A stretch of DNA of 64,000 nucleotides from Pyrobaculum neutrophilum V24Sta (GTDB lineage: Archaea > Thermoproteota > Thermoprotei > Thermoproteales > Thermoproteaceae). The first letter of the stretch is position 1. Each line of letters starts with the position of its first letter. Below the pieces are notes generated by a model. It was not told the origin of the DNA and made no database searches. It saw only the letters and a list, made by a program, of their open reading frames with translations. The stretch lies in contig NC_010525.1 in assembly GCF_000019805.1 (NCBI RefSeq), positions 372,001 to 436,000 on the forward strand, written 5' to 3'. The translations under genes were made by a program, and so were the position numbers. Below are positions 15,433 to 23,091 of the stretch, in pieces.

Positions 15433-16821
15433 ATGAAGACGTATACGGTAGTGTCGCTGTTTTCTGGGGCAGGTGGTCTAGACCTAGGCTTTGTCCAGTC
15501 AGGCAGGTACAGGATGTTGTTTGCGAATGACGTACTCTCATCTGCGCTCACAACCTACGCAAAAAACCTCGATTTGAAGCTGGAGCTGTGCTCATCTCGG
15601 CGGACAGAAGCGCGGCCAGGTGTAGCCCTGGTGTGCGATGTGGCTGAAGTGGACTTCGCCCCCCTTGGCGATGTGGATGTCATTGTTGGAGGGCCGCCCT
15701 GTCAGGACTTTTCTATAGTGAGGGGGCCATCCTGGGATAGGAGGGGGATTGAGGTTAGGAGGGGAAGGCTCTACGCTCACTTCGTGAGGGCGCTGGCTAC
15801 GCTCAGGCCTAAGGCCTTTGTATTTGAAAATGTTCCAGGTCTCATCAGCACCAACGGTGGTCTTGCCTACAAGGTCATCCTCGACGATTTTTCAAACTTG
15901 AAGCTCCGCTGGGAAGAAGTTAGAAAGGTAGCCGGCGCGGACGGAACCGGCGTCAAGCCAGAGGGCTACGAGATAGTCTTCGCTGACGTTGTAGATTTTG
16001 CAAAGCTGGGCGTTCCACAGAGGCGAGAAAGGCTGATTATCGCAGGACTCAGGAGGGATATCGTAAAGAACAGAGACGTCTGGGACATAAGAGCGAAGTT
16101 TAGCAGAGCTGTGCACGGCGGAGGGCTTCTCTTCTTTAAGTACCCGCTGACAGCGATCGAAGCCTTTGAAGGATCTACGCTTGAGAATCTCGGCGATGTC
16201 TACAGAGAAGTAATGAGGGAGTGGGAAGGCGTGTGGAAGGAGGTAGGCACACCGCGGGCTTACGAATGGAAGGAAAGGGAGTGGGACAGGCTTACCTTTG
16301 ATATAGTGAAGGACTATCTGACCGTCAGCGGGATAAGAGACGCGTCCGACTTCGACGAAGCCATGGAGCAACACAAGAGGGTGCTCACAGAGCTTGGATA
16401 CTACGGCGTGCCGGTGTCGAGCCTTAAGCTCCAGGACGGAACCACCGAAGAGCCGAGCGAGGATCCGCGCGTCATTGAAAGGATGAGGATGATACCGCCT
16501 GGAGAAAACCACGAATTCGTGCGAGGCACAAAGTGGGAAGTGGAGGGCAGAGGCATCAGCCTAGTCTACAGGAGGCTCCACCCACTAAAGCCTTCATACA
16601 CGATAGTGGCCTACGGTGGGGGAGGCACCCACGGCTACCACTACCGGCGCAACCGCGCCACCTTGACGCTCAGAGAGCGGGCGAGACTTCAGACCTTCCC
16701 CGATACTTTCCTCTTCTACGGCAAAAGGAGCGAAATTAGGGCACAGATTGGCGAGGCCGTGCCGCCCTTAGCCGGGAAAAAGATAGCACAAGCCCTAGCC
16801 GAAGTGCTCGACATGCTTTAA
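15433..16821 (+). CDS. DNA (cytosine-5) methyltransferase of a restriction-modification system
   Basis: C5-MTase of 462 aa with motifs in standard order: I F-S-G-A-G-G-L-D-L-G-F (10-20), IV G-G-P-P-C-Q with nucleophile Cys90, VI E-N-V-P-G (132-136), VIII Q-R-R-E-R (196-200), X near the C-terminus (Q-I-G-E-A-V-P-P). The stretch between VIII and IX, about 200 residues, would hold the target-recognition domain. It methylates C5 of cytosine at an unknown site to protect host DNA. Convergent with a nuclease gene, ends overlapping by 4 bp. AT-richer codon use than the neighbours indicates transfer. TATA-like elements lie about 85 nt upstream, so unlike most genes here it may have a leader. Confidence 0.92.
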   Translation: MKTYTVVSLFSGAGGLDLGFVQSGRYRMLFANDVLSSALTTYAKNLDLKLELCSSRRTEARPGVALVCDVAEVDFAPLGDVDVIVGGPPCQDFSIVRGPSWDRRGIEVRRGRLYAHFVRALATLRPKAFVFENVPGLISTNGGLAYKVILDDFSNLKLRWEEVRKVAGADGTGVKPEGYEIVFADVVDFAKLGVPQRRERLIIAGLRRDIVKNRDVWDIRAKFSRAVHGGGLLFFKYPLTAIEAFEGSTLENLGDVYREVMREWEGVWKEVGTPRAYEWKEREWDRLTFDIVKDYLTVSGIRDASDFDEAMEQHKRVLTELGYYGVPVSSLKLQDGTTEEPSEDPRVIERMRMIPPGENHEFVRGTKWEVEGRGISLVYRRLHPLKPSYTIVAYGGGGTHGYHYRRNRATLTLRERARLQTFPDTFLFYGKRSEIRAQIGEAVPPLAGKKIAQALAEVLDML

Positions 16822-17891
16822 AGCTCCTCTACAAGTCTCTCCCACTCCCCCCTCCCACGCTTCAAAGCACCGCTACTTACTATGAAGTGAAGCGTGCGAG
16901 TGAAGTCGCCGATACCCTCAAACTCGATTTTTACATTCTCCGGGAGATCTGGATATCTCTCCCTCAACATCTGAAGAAGCTTTCCCCTATACTTTGGAAG
17001 CTCCCTTGTGCTCGGGTTCCAAAAACCAACGAATCTGTTTACAATAAACCTCTTCTTCTTCTGCACTCCATCGGCCAGCACTATTTCTTCACGGCTTTTC
17101 AGCCTATCGCCATAGACCCTCTTGTCAAAGAAGCCAGCAACGTAAGCCGGTATGTTCTCAAACTCCGGCATCTCTGACCAAAGCTCCTCTAAAAGTCCGC
17201 CATCTGCTATGCCAAGTCTAGTAGACATCTCAAATATCTTGTCCCTGATTACGCTTATTTTTTTGAGAAAAGCTAAGAAGTGCCATCTGGTCACCCCCAC
17301 CCTAACCAGCACAAAAATATCACTGTGCTCTATCTGGGCATAGGGCACATCCAGCCATATTCCGCGCAACTTAGTAGTCTTGATGCTGACGTTAAGGTTT
17401 GGTCTTCTTCCATTAACCAGCTTAATATCGGAAGGAAGATAGTTAGAGATGCTACCCAGCCCGTAGTCCAGCTCGGCGTAGATGCCGAATCTCTCCCGCA
17501 ACCATCGAACGAACGCAATCTCTCCAAGAAGTCCTCTAATGACGTCTGTCCACTGTTGCGCCAGATCCCTCTGTCTTGCTGTGCCGTAGTCAGTTGCAGA
17601 TAGGCGCGGCGCAATCCTCAGCGCGTGCAACGCGGCTTCAAGATAATCTTTCTCATCCAGCACAATACTGCTCCATGCAAGCCATTGGATCCATTCCTGA
17701 ACACCACCGAGGGATTCTATATCGCCCCCCTTTACAGCCCCTTCGCACAGAACCTCCACATGGCGTACACCCCTGCGATCCTCACAGCCGAGAAATTCTT
17801 TGGGAAGAAGCCCCCTTCCAACCCCCTCCTCTACAGACGCTATGCAGTCATTTACAGAGGCTCTCGTTCTCCCTGTACCTCTGCTAGACAC
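16818..17891 (-). CDS. Putative type II restriction endonuclease
   Basis: Unnamed 357-aa protein convergent with the C5 methyltransferase, the usual place for the cognate nuclease. A PD-(D/E)XK-like core is visible: Glu124 in G-E-I-A-F, Asp155 in L-P-S-D-I-K and S169-I-K171, followed by T-T-K. The middle position carries Ser rather than Asp/Glu, seen in some restriction enzymes. A GTG start sits 26 nt after a TTTATAT box, so a leaderless GTG is likely. Recognition site unknown. AT-rich codon use matches the methyltransferase and supports joint acquisition. Confidence 0.7.
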   Translation of the reverse strand: MSSRGTGRTRASVNDCIASVEEGVGRGLLPKEFLGCEDRRGVRHVEVLCEGAVKGGDIESLGGVQEWIQWLAWSSIVLDEKDYLEAALHALRIAPRLSATDYGTARQRDLAQQWTDVIRGLLGEIAFVRWLRERFGIYAELDYGLGSISNYLPSDIKLVNGRRPNLNVSIKTTKLRGIWLDVPYAQIEHSDIFVLVRVGVTRWHFLAFLKKISVIRDKIFEMSTRLGIADGGLLEELWSEMPEFENIPAYVAGFFDKRVYGDRLKSREEIVLADGVQKKKRFIVNRFVGFWNPSTRELPKYRGKLLQMLRERYPDLPENVKIEFEGIGDFTRTLHFIVSSGALKRGRGEWERLVEEL

Positions 17892-18249
17892 GGTTCTAAT
17901 ACTTCATTAATATAAAAACATCGATTGACAGATACCGCAACTAAAATGGCAAATACTAGGCACTAATTGTTGTAGGGTTATCTTCGCTATACACTCCTGT
18001 ATATACAAGAGCGCTTTAATGCTTTGGCATACCTTCAAGGTCTGGCACATATCCGCACCTCCCAAAGCGATAGCCGCGGTTTCTTCAACACCGCTTCACT
18101 TTCTCTGATCCTGTGCTCAATGTTAAAGATTTAACAAGCCGCTACCCTATCAAGTTGCAAAGATCGATAGAGATCCTCCGTTAATATTCTCTTAGAAAAA
18201 GAAAATTCAGTAGGAAATCTATAAATACTAGATTTTACGATTTAATGCT
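17892..18249. other. Non-coding stretch inside the restriction island
   Basis: AT-rich 358 bp between divergent genes. It carries the minus-strand TTTATAT box of the nuclease gene at its left and CTATAAAT (18219-18226) for the next operon at its right. No convincing frame, RNA gene or repeat seen between them. Confidence 0.5.
18219..18226 (+). promoter_or_regulatory. TATA box of glycosylase operon
   Basis: CTATAAAT centred about 26-28 nt before GTG 18250. It would drive the Cys-rich protein and the DNA glycosylase together. Confidence 0.55.
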
Positions 18250-18603
18250 GTGGGCGCCAGATCAATGGCGCAGATAGCTGGTGGAGGCAGATGCGGTTAT
18301 TTTCATCCAAAAAAGGAGCCAGATCCTCAGCGTCATTCTGAAACGGTAAGAAGATTGAGAGAGCGGCTTGAAGGGGTTGGATGTATATGCGAAGAAGAGG
18401 CAGAAGTCAAGTCTGGCCGCGCTGATTTAGTGTGCACATGTGGCGGTGAAATCTACAGGACTAGTCGTATCCGCAGATGTGCTGATGGTTGCCATATCTG
18501 CGTGAGGGCTCCGCGCTATGCGTGTGTTCTTCCGCCGGTTCATGAGGGCTTGACGGTGTCTAAAGCGCTGGCATGGAGGCTGGCAGAGAAGCTTGGGCTG
18601 TAG
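18250..18603 (+). CDS. Small Cys-rich protein upstream of DNA glycosylase
   Basis: Unrecognised 117-aa protein with about nine cysteines: C-G-Y-F-H near 15, C-I-C near 48, C-T-C near 64, then C-A-D-G-C-H-I-C. The pattern suggests zinc binding. A segment S-G-R-A-D-L-V-C followed by G-G-E-I-Y recalls the central strands of PD-(D/E)XK nucleases but lacks the E-x-K, so any nuclease reading is weak. GTG start from TATA spacing; ATG 18265 is an alternative. The 3' end overlaps the glycosylase start by 31 bp, so the two are translationally linked within the restriction island. Confidence 0.55.
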   Translation: MGARSMAQIAGGGRCGYFHPKKEPDPQRHSETVRRLRERLEGVGCICEEEAEVKSGRADLVCTCGGEIYRTSRIRRCADGCHICVRAPRYACVLPPVHEGLTVSKALAWRLAEKLGL

Positions 18604-19250
18604 CTGTCAAGGCTGTAGCTGAGTGGTGCGTCGAGAGTTGCGACCGCAGTCTGCCGTGGCGCGTGTCGGGTTCGCCGTGGCATGTTCTGCTGGCTGCAGT
18701 GCTTTTAAGGAAAACCACGGTGGCTCAGGTTCTTAAAGTCTGGCCCCGCCTCGTGCAGAGGTACAGCTCGCCTTCCGCGCTCGCCGGAGCTGACAGGGAG
18801 CGGCTGGAGGAGGATCTCAAGCCGCTTGGCCTCGAGAGGGTCAGGGCGAGGTTGTTGCTGGAGCTGGCTGAGCTCCTCTGTAGCAGATATCGGTGTGAGG
18901 TGCCGTGCAGACGTGAAGATCTAGAGGGCCTGCCCGGGGTTGGGCCGTACATCGCAAGTGAGGTTCTGCTGTTGGGATGCGGCGTGCCTGCCCCCCTCCT
19001 TGACCGCAATGCAATTAGGGTTCTCGAAAGGGCTCTGGGCCTTAAGTCGGATAGGAGAAGGCCTCACACAGATCCAGCGCTGTGGAGGGCGGCCCAGATG
19101 TTGACGCCAGTCGAGCTACGGCTTGCAAGGTGCTTCTGGCTCGGCGTGGTAGACCTCGGGCGGAAGGTCTGCAGACCTAAGAATCCACGGTGCGGCGCAT
19201 GTCCGCTTAAGGACGTGTGCAGATACAGGGGAGGGAATCGCAATGCTTAA
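18573..19250 (+). CDS. MIG-type T:G mismatch thymine-DNA glycosylase
   Basis: HhH-GPD base-excision enzyme with [4Fe-4S] cluster, 225 aa. L-P-W-R at 27-30, helix-hairpin-helix L-P-G-V-G-P-Y at 120-126, catalytic Asp144 in L-L-D-R-N, and cluster ligands Cys200, 207, 210, 216 (C-x6-C-x2-C-x5-C). Tyr126 occupies the position that is Lys in endonuclease III and Ser in MutY; Tyr126 with Asp144 is the signature of Mig.MthI, which removes T from T:G pairs formed when 5-methylcytosine deaminates. Mig.MthI itself is encoded next to a C5 methylase system. Here the gene sits in the same island as a C5 methyltransferase, fitting repair of methylation-driven damage at high temperature. Confidence 0.88.
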   Translation: MEAGREAWAVAVKAVAEWCVESCDRSLPWRVSGSPWHVLLAAVLLRKTTVAQVLKVWPRLVQRYSSPSALAGADRERLEEDLKPLGLERVRARLLLELAELLCSRYRCEVPCRREDLEGLPGVGPYIASEVLLLGCGVPAPLLDRNAIRVLERALGLKSDRRRPHTDPALWRAAQMLTPVELRLARCFWLGVVDLGRKVCRPKNPRCGACPLKDVCRYRGGNRNA

Positions 19251-19252
19251 AA
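19245..19252 (+). promoter_or_regulatory. TATA box of beta-propeller gene
   Basis: GCTTAAAA overlapping the end of the glycosylase gene, centred 26 nt before ATG 19273; it selects this start over GTG 19264. Confidence 0.5.
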
Positions 19253-19272
19253 GTTTTCAGTAAGTGGGCTGT

Positions 19273-20250
19273 ATGAGGCTTGCTGTTAAGTGGAGGGCAC
19301 CTGTCTGCGGAAGGGCGCTGGCTCGCTGGAGCCCGAGGGGTGGCCTTCTGGCTCTCATCTGCGAAAGCCTGGACCGGCGCGATAACTATATGGTTGCGGC
19401 TTACAGCGAGCAGGGCATAGCGCTGTGGAGGCAGGAGTTTTATTCTGTGGTAGATGCCGCCTTTTCGCCTGATGGTCGCCGCTTGGGAGTGCTCCGTGAA
19501 GGAGGCGAGCTAGAGATTCTGGACGCGGAGAGCGGGGCTCGCCAGAAAACTGTCGATCTCTCCAGGTTTATGTGGCAACACAAGCTTGGAACCGTTTTTG
19601 ACGCCGCTTCTGTTTCGTGGTCTTCAGGTGGCGTAATTGGAGGGGTTTCATATGATGATAAGGTTCTTTTTGTTGAGGCTAAGCCAGGTGGTTCAGGTGG
19701 ATCAGAGGAGGTGTTCCGAGCGCTGTGGGCGTGGAGGGTAGAGACGTCGGCGTCCTCCGGCGGCACTGGGGTGCCTCTTCTGCGCTTTAGCCCAGCGGAT
19801 GCTAACTTGGCGGCCGTAGGCACCAGGAGCGGCGAGCTTATTTATGTCAACCTTGCCTCTAAGAGCATACAGAGAATACCTGCAACCGTGAGGTTTCTTG
19901 AGTGGAGCCCGGACGGGAGATGGCTTGTCGTAGGCGGTAGCGAAACCCTTAGGCTGTATGACAGTCATGGAAGAATAGCTGGTTCAGCCGCTGTATCTGC
20001 AGACGCCGCTGTCTGGATCTCTGAGGATGCTCTGCTTGTCTCCGGCGCCGCATTTACCGTCTACTCCTTGAAGGGGGATAGCCTTAGGCCTGTGAGGCAC
20101 ACTGTAGCTAGGGCTCCTCGGTGCGACTGCGCAGAGGGCGTTGCACATATGGCATACAGCCGCGCGGACAAAGCGCTGGCAGTGGTTTACAGAATTGAGA
20201 GATTCGGAAGACTCTGCGTATACAGCTTAGACGGAACAGTCGCAAGCTGA
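19273..20250 (+). CDS. WD40-like beta-propeller protein
   Basis: Protein of 325 aa built from repeats of strand blades: A-F-S-P-D-G-R-R-L-G near 65, L-R-F-S-P-A-D near 175, L-E-W-S-P-D-G-R-W-L near 215, each followed by a W/Y-containing blade end such as I-L-D-A and L-Y-D-S. This is the S-P-D-G signature of WD40/TolB-type propellers, about six to seven blades. No signal peptide is visible, so it is probably cytoplasmic and binds a partner. It is the last gene of the AT-richer restriction island; whether it serves restriction or repair is not known. Confidence 0.7.
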   Translation: MRLAVKWRAPVCGRALARWSPRGGLLALICESLDRRDNYMVAAYSEQGIALWRQEFYSVVDAAFSPDGRRLGVLREGGELEILDAESGARQKTVDLSRFMWQHKLGTVFDAASVSWSSGGVIGGVSYDDKVLFVEAKPGGSGGSEEVFRALWAWRVETSASSGGTGVPLLRFSPADANLAAVGTRSGELIYVNLASKSIQRIPATVRFLEWSPDGRWLVVGGSETLRLYDSHGRIAGSAAVSADAAVWISEDALLVSGAAFTVYSLKGDSLRPVRHTVARAPRCDCAEGVAHMAYSRADKALAVVYRIERFGRLCVYSLDGTVAS

Positions 20251-20637
20251 AAAGACGCTCTGGAATCCTACGCCCTGCGTCTGCTACCTCAAAGACTTCT
20301 GAGTTTAAGACGCCGGTTGCGGATATCATGAGCTGGCTCGTAAGCCTGCGGCACATGGCTCTGGTCTGCGGCTCCGCTCTGACGTGGATGAAACAGATGA
20401 GGCCCGCCGTAGTAAGCAACATGCTGTGGCTCCCCAACCCCACGCGTTAGGAGTCGTGAATATCCATGGGTTGGTAGGGACTGGGGGATGGCTTGAGGTT
20501 TCAAGCTGAGCAGGTCCTTGGCGGCACTGGTGACTCCATGTTGTCTGTGTCTTATTTTAACGGGTAGAAGGAGACGCTGAAGTGTGCCGATTTTATGCAG
20601 AATCTCTAATGTCTGCTCCAGGCGCGGGCTCTAGGCT
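20251..20637. other. Stretch without clear gene at right edge of restriction island
   Basis: Nearly 390 bp with only short broken frames, including a 40-codon Met/Trp-rich one at about 20327-20449 that I do not trust. Composition returns to the GC-rich average after about 20640. Probably decayed island DNA. Confidence 0.4.
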
Positions 20638-20645
20638 AAAACTTT

Positions 20646-20672
20646 ATACCTCCCTAGTTACTAGGGAGGTAT
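20646..20672 (+). promoter_or_regulatory. Perfect palindrome overlapping promoter and start codon
   Basis: Twelve-bp arms ATACCTCCCTAG and CTAGGGAGGTAT around TTA. It begins at the end of the TATA-like AACTTTATA (20639-20647) and ends in the ATG at 20671, covering the expected transcription start. Placement suits a repressor operator, perhaps for self-regulation by the NTPase's operon; a 5' RNA hairpin is the alternative. Confidence 0.7.
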
Positions 20673-21750
20673 GTTGTTTAGGGAGGGGCCTGTGGAGCGG
20701 CCCGACGAGCTTTTTGATAGAGAGGCCGAATTGGAAGAGCTGAGGAGGGCGCTGGGGGAGAGGAGGGTGGTGGCGCTTCTGGGGGTGAGGCGGGTGGGGA
20801 AGACGTCTCTGGCGAGGGCGGCGACGTGGGATCTGCCTAGGGTCTACGTAGACGTGAGGGAGTTCGAGTGGCGCACCTATGTCACCTGGGACGACTTCTA
20901 CGGCGTTTTGAGGTCCGCCCTTCCGAGGTCTAGGAGGCTTTTGGAGGCGCTGTCTAAAATCTCCGGCGTCTCTGTGGCGGGTCTGGAGATTAGCTTTGCC
21001 GTTGGCAGGGGCAGGCCTCCGCCTGCCGAGTTGCTGAAGGCCTTGGATAGGTGGGCCGAGTCGGAGGGGGCCCGCATCGTCTTTGTCATAGACGAGGCGC
21101 AGGAGCTCCATAAGCTGAAGGGCGGCTCCTTCGCGCCTCTCCTCGCCTGGGCATACGACAACTTGTCCAACGTCGTCTTCCTCCTCACGGGCTCCAAGGT
21201 TGGGCTTATACACCGCCTCCTGAGGCCGGAAGACCCCCAGTCGCCGATGTACGGCCGCTACATATATACAATACACGTGGGGCCGCTCCCCAGAGATAGA
21301 GCTAGGGAGTTTCTCGCAAGGGGTTTAGAGGAGGCTGGCGTGAGATACGCCGAGGAGGCGCTGGAGGTTGCCGTCGATAAGCTAGGCGGCGTCATCGGCT
21401 GGCTGGCCTATCTAGGCCTCGAGGCGGTCAAGGCGGGGGGGCTTACAGAGACCCTCGTCGCCGAGGCGCTGGAGAAGGCGGCGCGTCTCGCCTGGGGCGA
21501 GTTCTGCAGATTTGTGCAGCTGAGGCAGAGCCGGAGGTACATCTACATAATGCAGGCGGCGGCCGAAGGAGCCGCGTGGTCTGAGATAAAGAGGTATCTA
21601 GAGATCAGAGAAGGCCCCCTCTACGACGCAGAGCTCTCCAGACTCCTAAAAACGCTGGTGGAGGAGGGCTGGCTGGAGAAAAACGACGTGTACAGGCCGG
21701 CAGATCCACTGCTTAGACACGCGGCGAAGACCGCCGCCTCTTGCCGGTAA
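20671..21750 (+). CDS. Archaeal STAND-type NTPase (PF01637-like)
   Basis: Archaeal ATPase of 359 aa. Walker A G-V-R-R-V-G-K-T at 38-45, Walker B F-V-I-D-E-A-Q near 133, a sensor-like L-L-T-G-S-K near 172, and a C-terminal winged-helix-like part (L-L-K-T-L-V-E-E-G-W-L). This family is expanded in hyperthermophilic archaea and its biological role is mostly unknown; several members lie in mobile or defence loci. Monogenic, with a palindrome over the transcription start that suggests tight repression. Confidence 0.82.
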   Translation: MLFREGPVERPDELFDREAELEELRRALGERRVVALLGVRRVGKTSLARAATWDLPRVYVDVREFEWRTYVTWDDFYGVLRSALPRSRRLLEALSKISGVSVAGLEISFAVGRGRPPPAELLKALDRWAESEGARIVFVIDEAQELHKLKGGSFAPLLAWAYDNLSNVVFLLTGSKVGLIHRLLRPEDPQSPMYGRYIYTIHVGPLPRDRAREFLARGLEEAGVRYAEEALEVAVDKLGGVIGWLAYLGLEAVKAGGLTETLVAEALEKAARLAWGEFCRFVQLRQSRRYIYIMQAAAEGAAWSEIKRYLEIREGPLYDAELSRLLKTLVEEGWLEKNDVYRPADPLLRHAAKTAASCR

Positions 21751-21781
21751 AGCGGCTTCGACGCCCGGCCTTTCCGCCGTC

Positions 21782-22213
21782 CTAGAAAGCCACGTCTTGA
21801 TCCCAGCCGTCCGCCGCCTCGAGCTCCTCCAGCGCGAGGGCCGTGAGCAGGGCTGTGTTTAGGATGCCGGCGGCGAGCATGAGGGGTATGGCGGGTTCGT
21901 AGAGCTGGAGGATCTGCTCCGCCTCCTCCTCCCTGCCCGCTCTTCTCAGCTCGGCGGCTTTTTCCACGTCCTCCCTGGCCTTCTCCCTCCACTGGGCTAG
22001 AGTCCTCCACCCCTGGGGGGTTAGGCTGTAGACCGTCTTTTTGGCGAGGAGCCCCCTCTGGGTCTTCTCCACGAGGCCGGCCTCGGCGAGGGCGGCCAGC
22101 ACCGCCTCGGCGTCGTGGGGCTCGAGGTCGAGCTCCTCGGCCAGCTCCCCCGCGGTTTTGCCGCCCCGAGACAGCGACTCGAGAGCGGCGTAGTATATGG
22201 GCTTGAACTCCAC
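21782..22213 (-). CDS. Winged helix-turn-helix regulator
   Basis: Protein of 143 aa. The N-terminal 70 residues form an ArsR/MarR-like winged helix (K-T-A-G-E-L-A-E-E-L-D, then L-V-E-K-T-Q-R-G, wing K-T-V-Y-S-L-T-P-Q-G). A charged helix follows, and the C-terminal third contains a hydrophobic A-I-P-L-M-L-A-A-G segment that could aid dimerisation. A TATA box TTTTTATA lies 26 nt upstream. It shares a 54-bp divergent region with the broken nucleotidyltransferase gene and could regulate it. Confidence 0.7.
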   Translation of the reverse strand: MEFKPIYYAALESLSRGGKTAGELAEELDLEPHDAEAVLAALAEAGLVEKTQRGLLAKKTVYSLTPQGWRTLAQWREKAREDVEKAAELRRAGREEEAEQILQLYEPAIPLMLAAGILNTALLTALALEELEAADGWDQDVAF

Positions 22214-22232
22214 GGGGAGAGGGGTCGAGGGA

Positions 22233-22240
22233 TATAAAAA
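22233..22240 (-). promoter_or_regulatory. TATA box of winged-helix gene
   Basis: TTTTTATA on the minus strand, centred 26 nt before ATG 22213. A plus-strand box GTTTTAAG (22241-22248) lies back to back for the divergent gene starting at GTG 22268. Confidence 0.5.
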
Positions 22241-22267
22241 GTTTTAAGGCAGGGCGCAGAGGGGGAC

Positions 22268-22972
22268 GTGGCGAGGAGGTTCCCTCCCCAGGTGGCCGAG
22301 GAGAGGCTGGAGAAGATCGTGGCGATGGCGGCTAGAGCTGGTAGAAACGTCCTGTGGCTGTCGAGAGACGCCTTCACGCTTAGGAGCTGGGAGCCGCATG
22401 TGAGGTTCCGGGCGAGGTACGTAGACGGGGCCTATGTCCTCGAGGAACAGCTGTAGCTCTGCGGTGGCCTCGCCGGATTAAACGCGGAACTTGAGAGAAG
22501 GGGCCTCGGCCGAGTTGTAATCGTAGGCGGCTTCGCCATGGAGCTCTACAGCGGCGGAGTGTATAGGACCGGAGACGTCGACTTTGTGCTAGATACGCAC
22601 AGCCCCCAGACCGCTTTGGAGGTTTTCACGGCGTTGGCCAACGCGGCGGGTTGGCGGAGGGTGTCCAGAGTGTGGGAGGGGCCGAGCCCTCTTTACCTAG
22701 ACCTCGTCGGTTTTGAATACTTGGGTAGGGTGAAAGAGCTGCGGGCCTGCGGCTCTAGGCTTTACGTCCAGTCGCCTGAGGACTCCGTCGTCTCAACTCT
22801 CGCCGCCTGCGTTTGGCGGAATTCGCCGGCTGACTGCGAAAGAGCGGCGGCTGTGCTCGCGGCCCAGTGGGAGCAGATCGACTGGGGCTACCTGAGGGAG
22901 AGGGCAGAGAAGGAGGAGGTCTTGGAAAAGCTCATGGAGTTGGCGGATAAGGTGGCGCGGCTCAGAGGTTAG
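22268..22972 (+). pseudogene. MNT-type nucleotidyltransferase gene interrupted by in-frame TAG
   Basis: One continuous frame carries a 62-codon N-terminal part, a TAG at 22454-22456, then a long downstream part that stays open with no intervening start. The downstream part has the nucleotidyltransferase core V-V-I-V-G-G-F-A-M followed by Y-R-T-G-D-V-D-F-V, the G-G and D-x-D elements of minimal nucleotidyltransferases. The first Met after the TAG is the M of that core, so initiating there (22538) would remove the G-G motif. The simplest reading is a recent nonsense mutation; suppression or a sequencing error are alternatives. Leaderless GTG start from a TATA-like GTTTTAAG. Confidence 0.65.
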
Positions 22973-23063
22973 GGCCGGCGCTTTGTACAGTCGGCGCGCG
23001 GGGCGCGGTCAGTTTTCCGCAACACGTCTGTGGACGTTTCAGCGCGGCGGGGGGTATAGAAAC

Positions 23064-23071
23064 GTTTAAAT
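23064..23071 (+). promoter_or_regulatory. TATA box of hypothetical two-gene operon
   Basis: GTTTAAAT centred 26 nt before ATG 23092, favouring that start over an earlier TTG at 23074. Confidence 0.6.
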
Positions 23072-23091
23072 ATTTGTATCCTTCTCTTGTT

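Noticed and set aside
20108-20443. Minus-strand frame across the end of the propeller gene
   Set aside because: Over 140 bp lie inside the propeller gene and composition is not protein-like.
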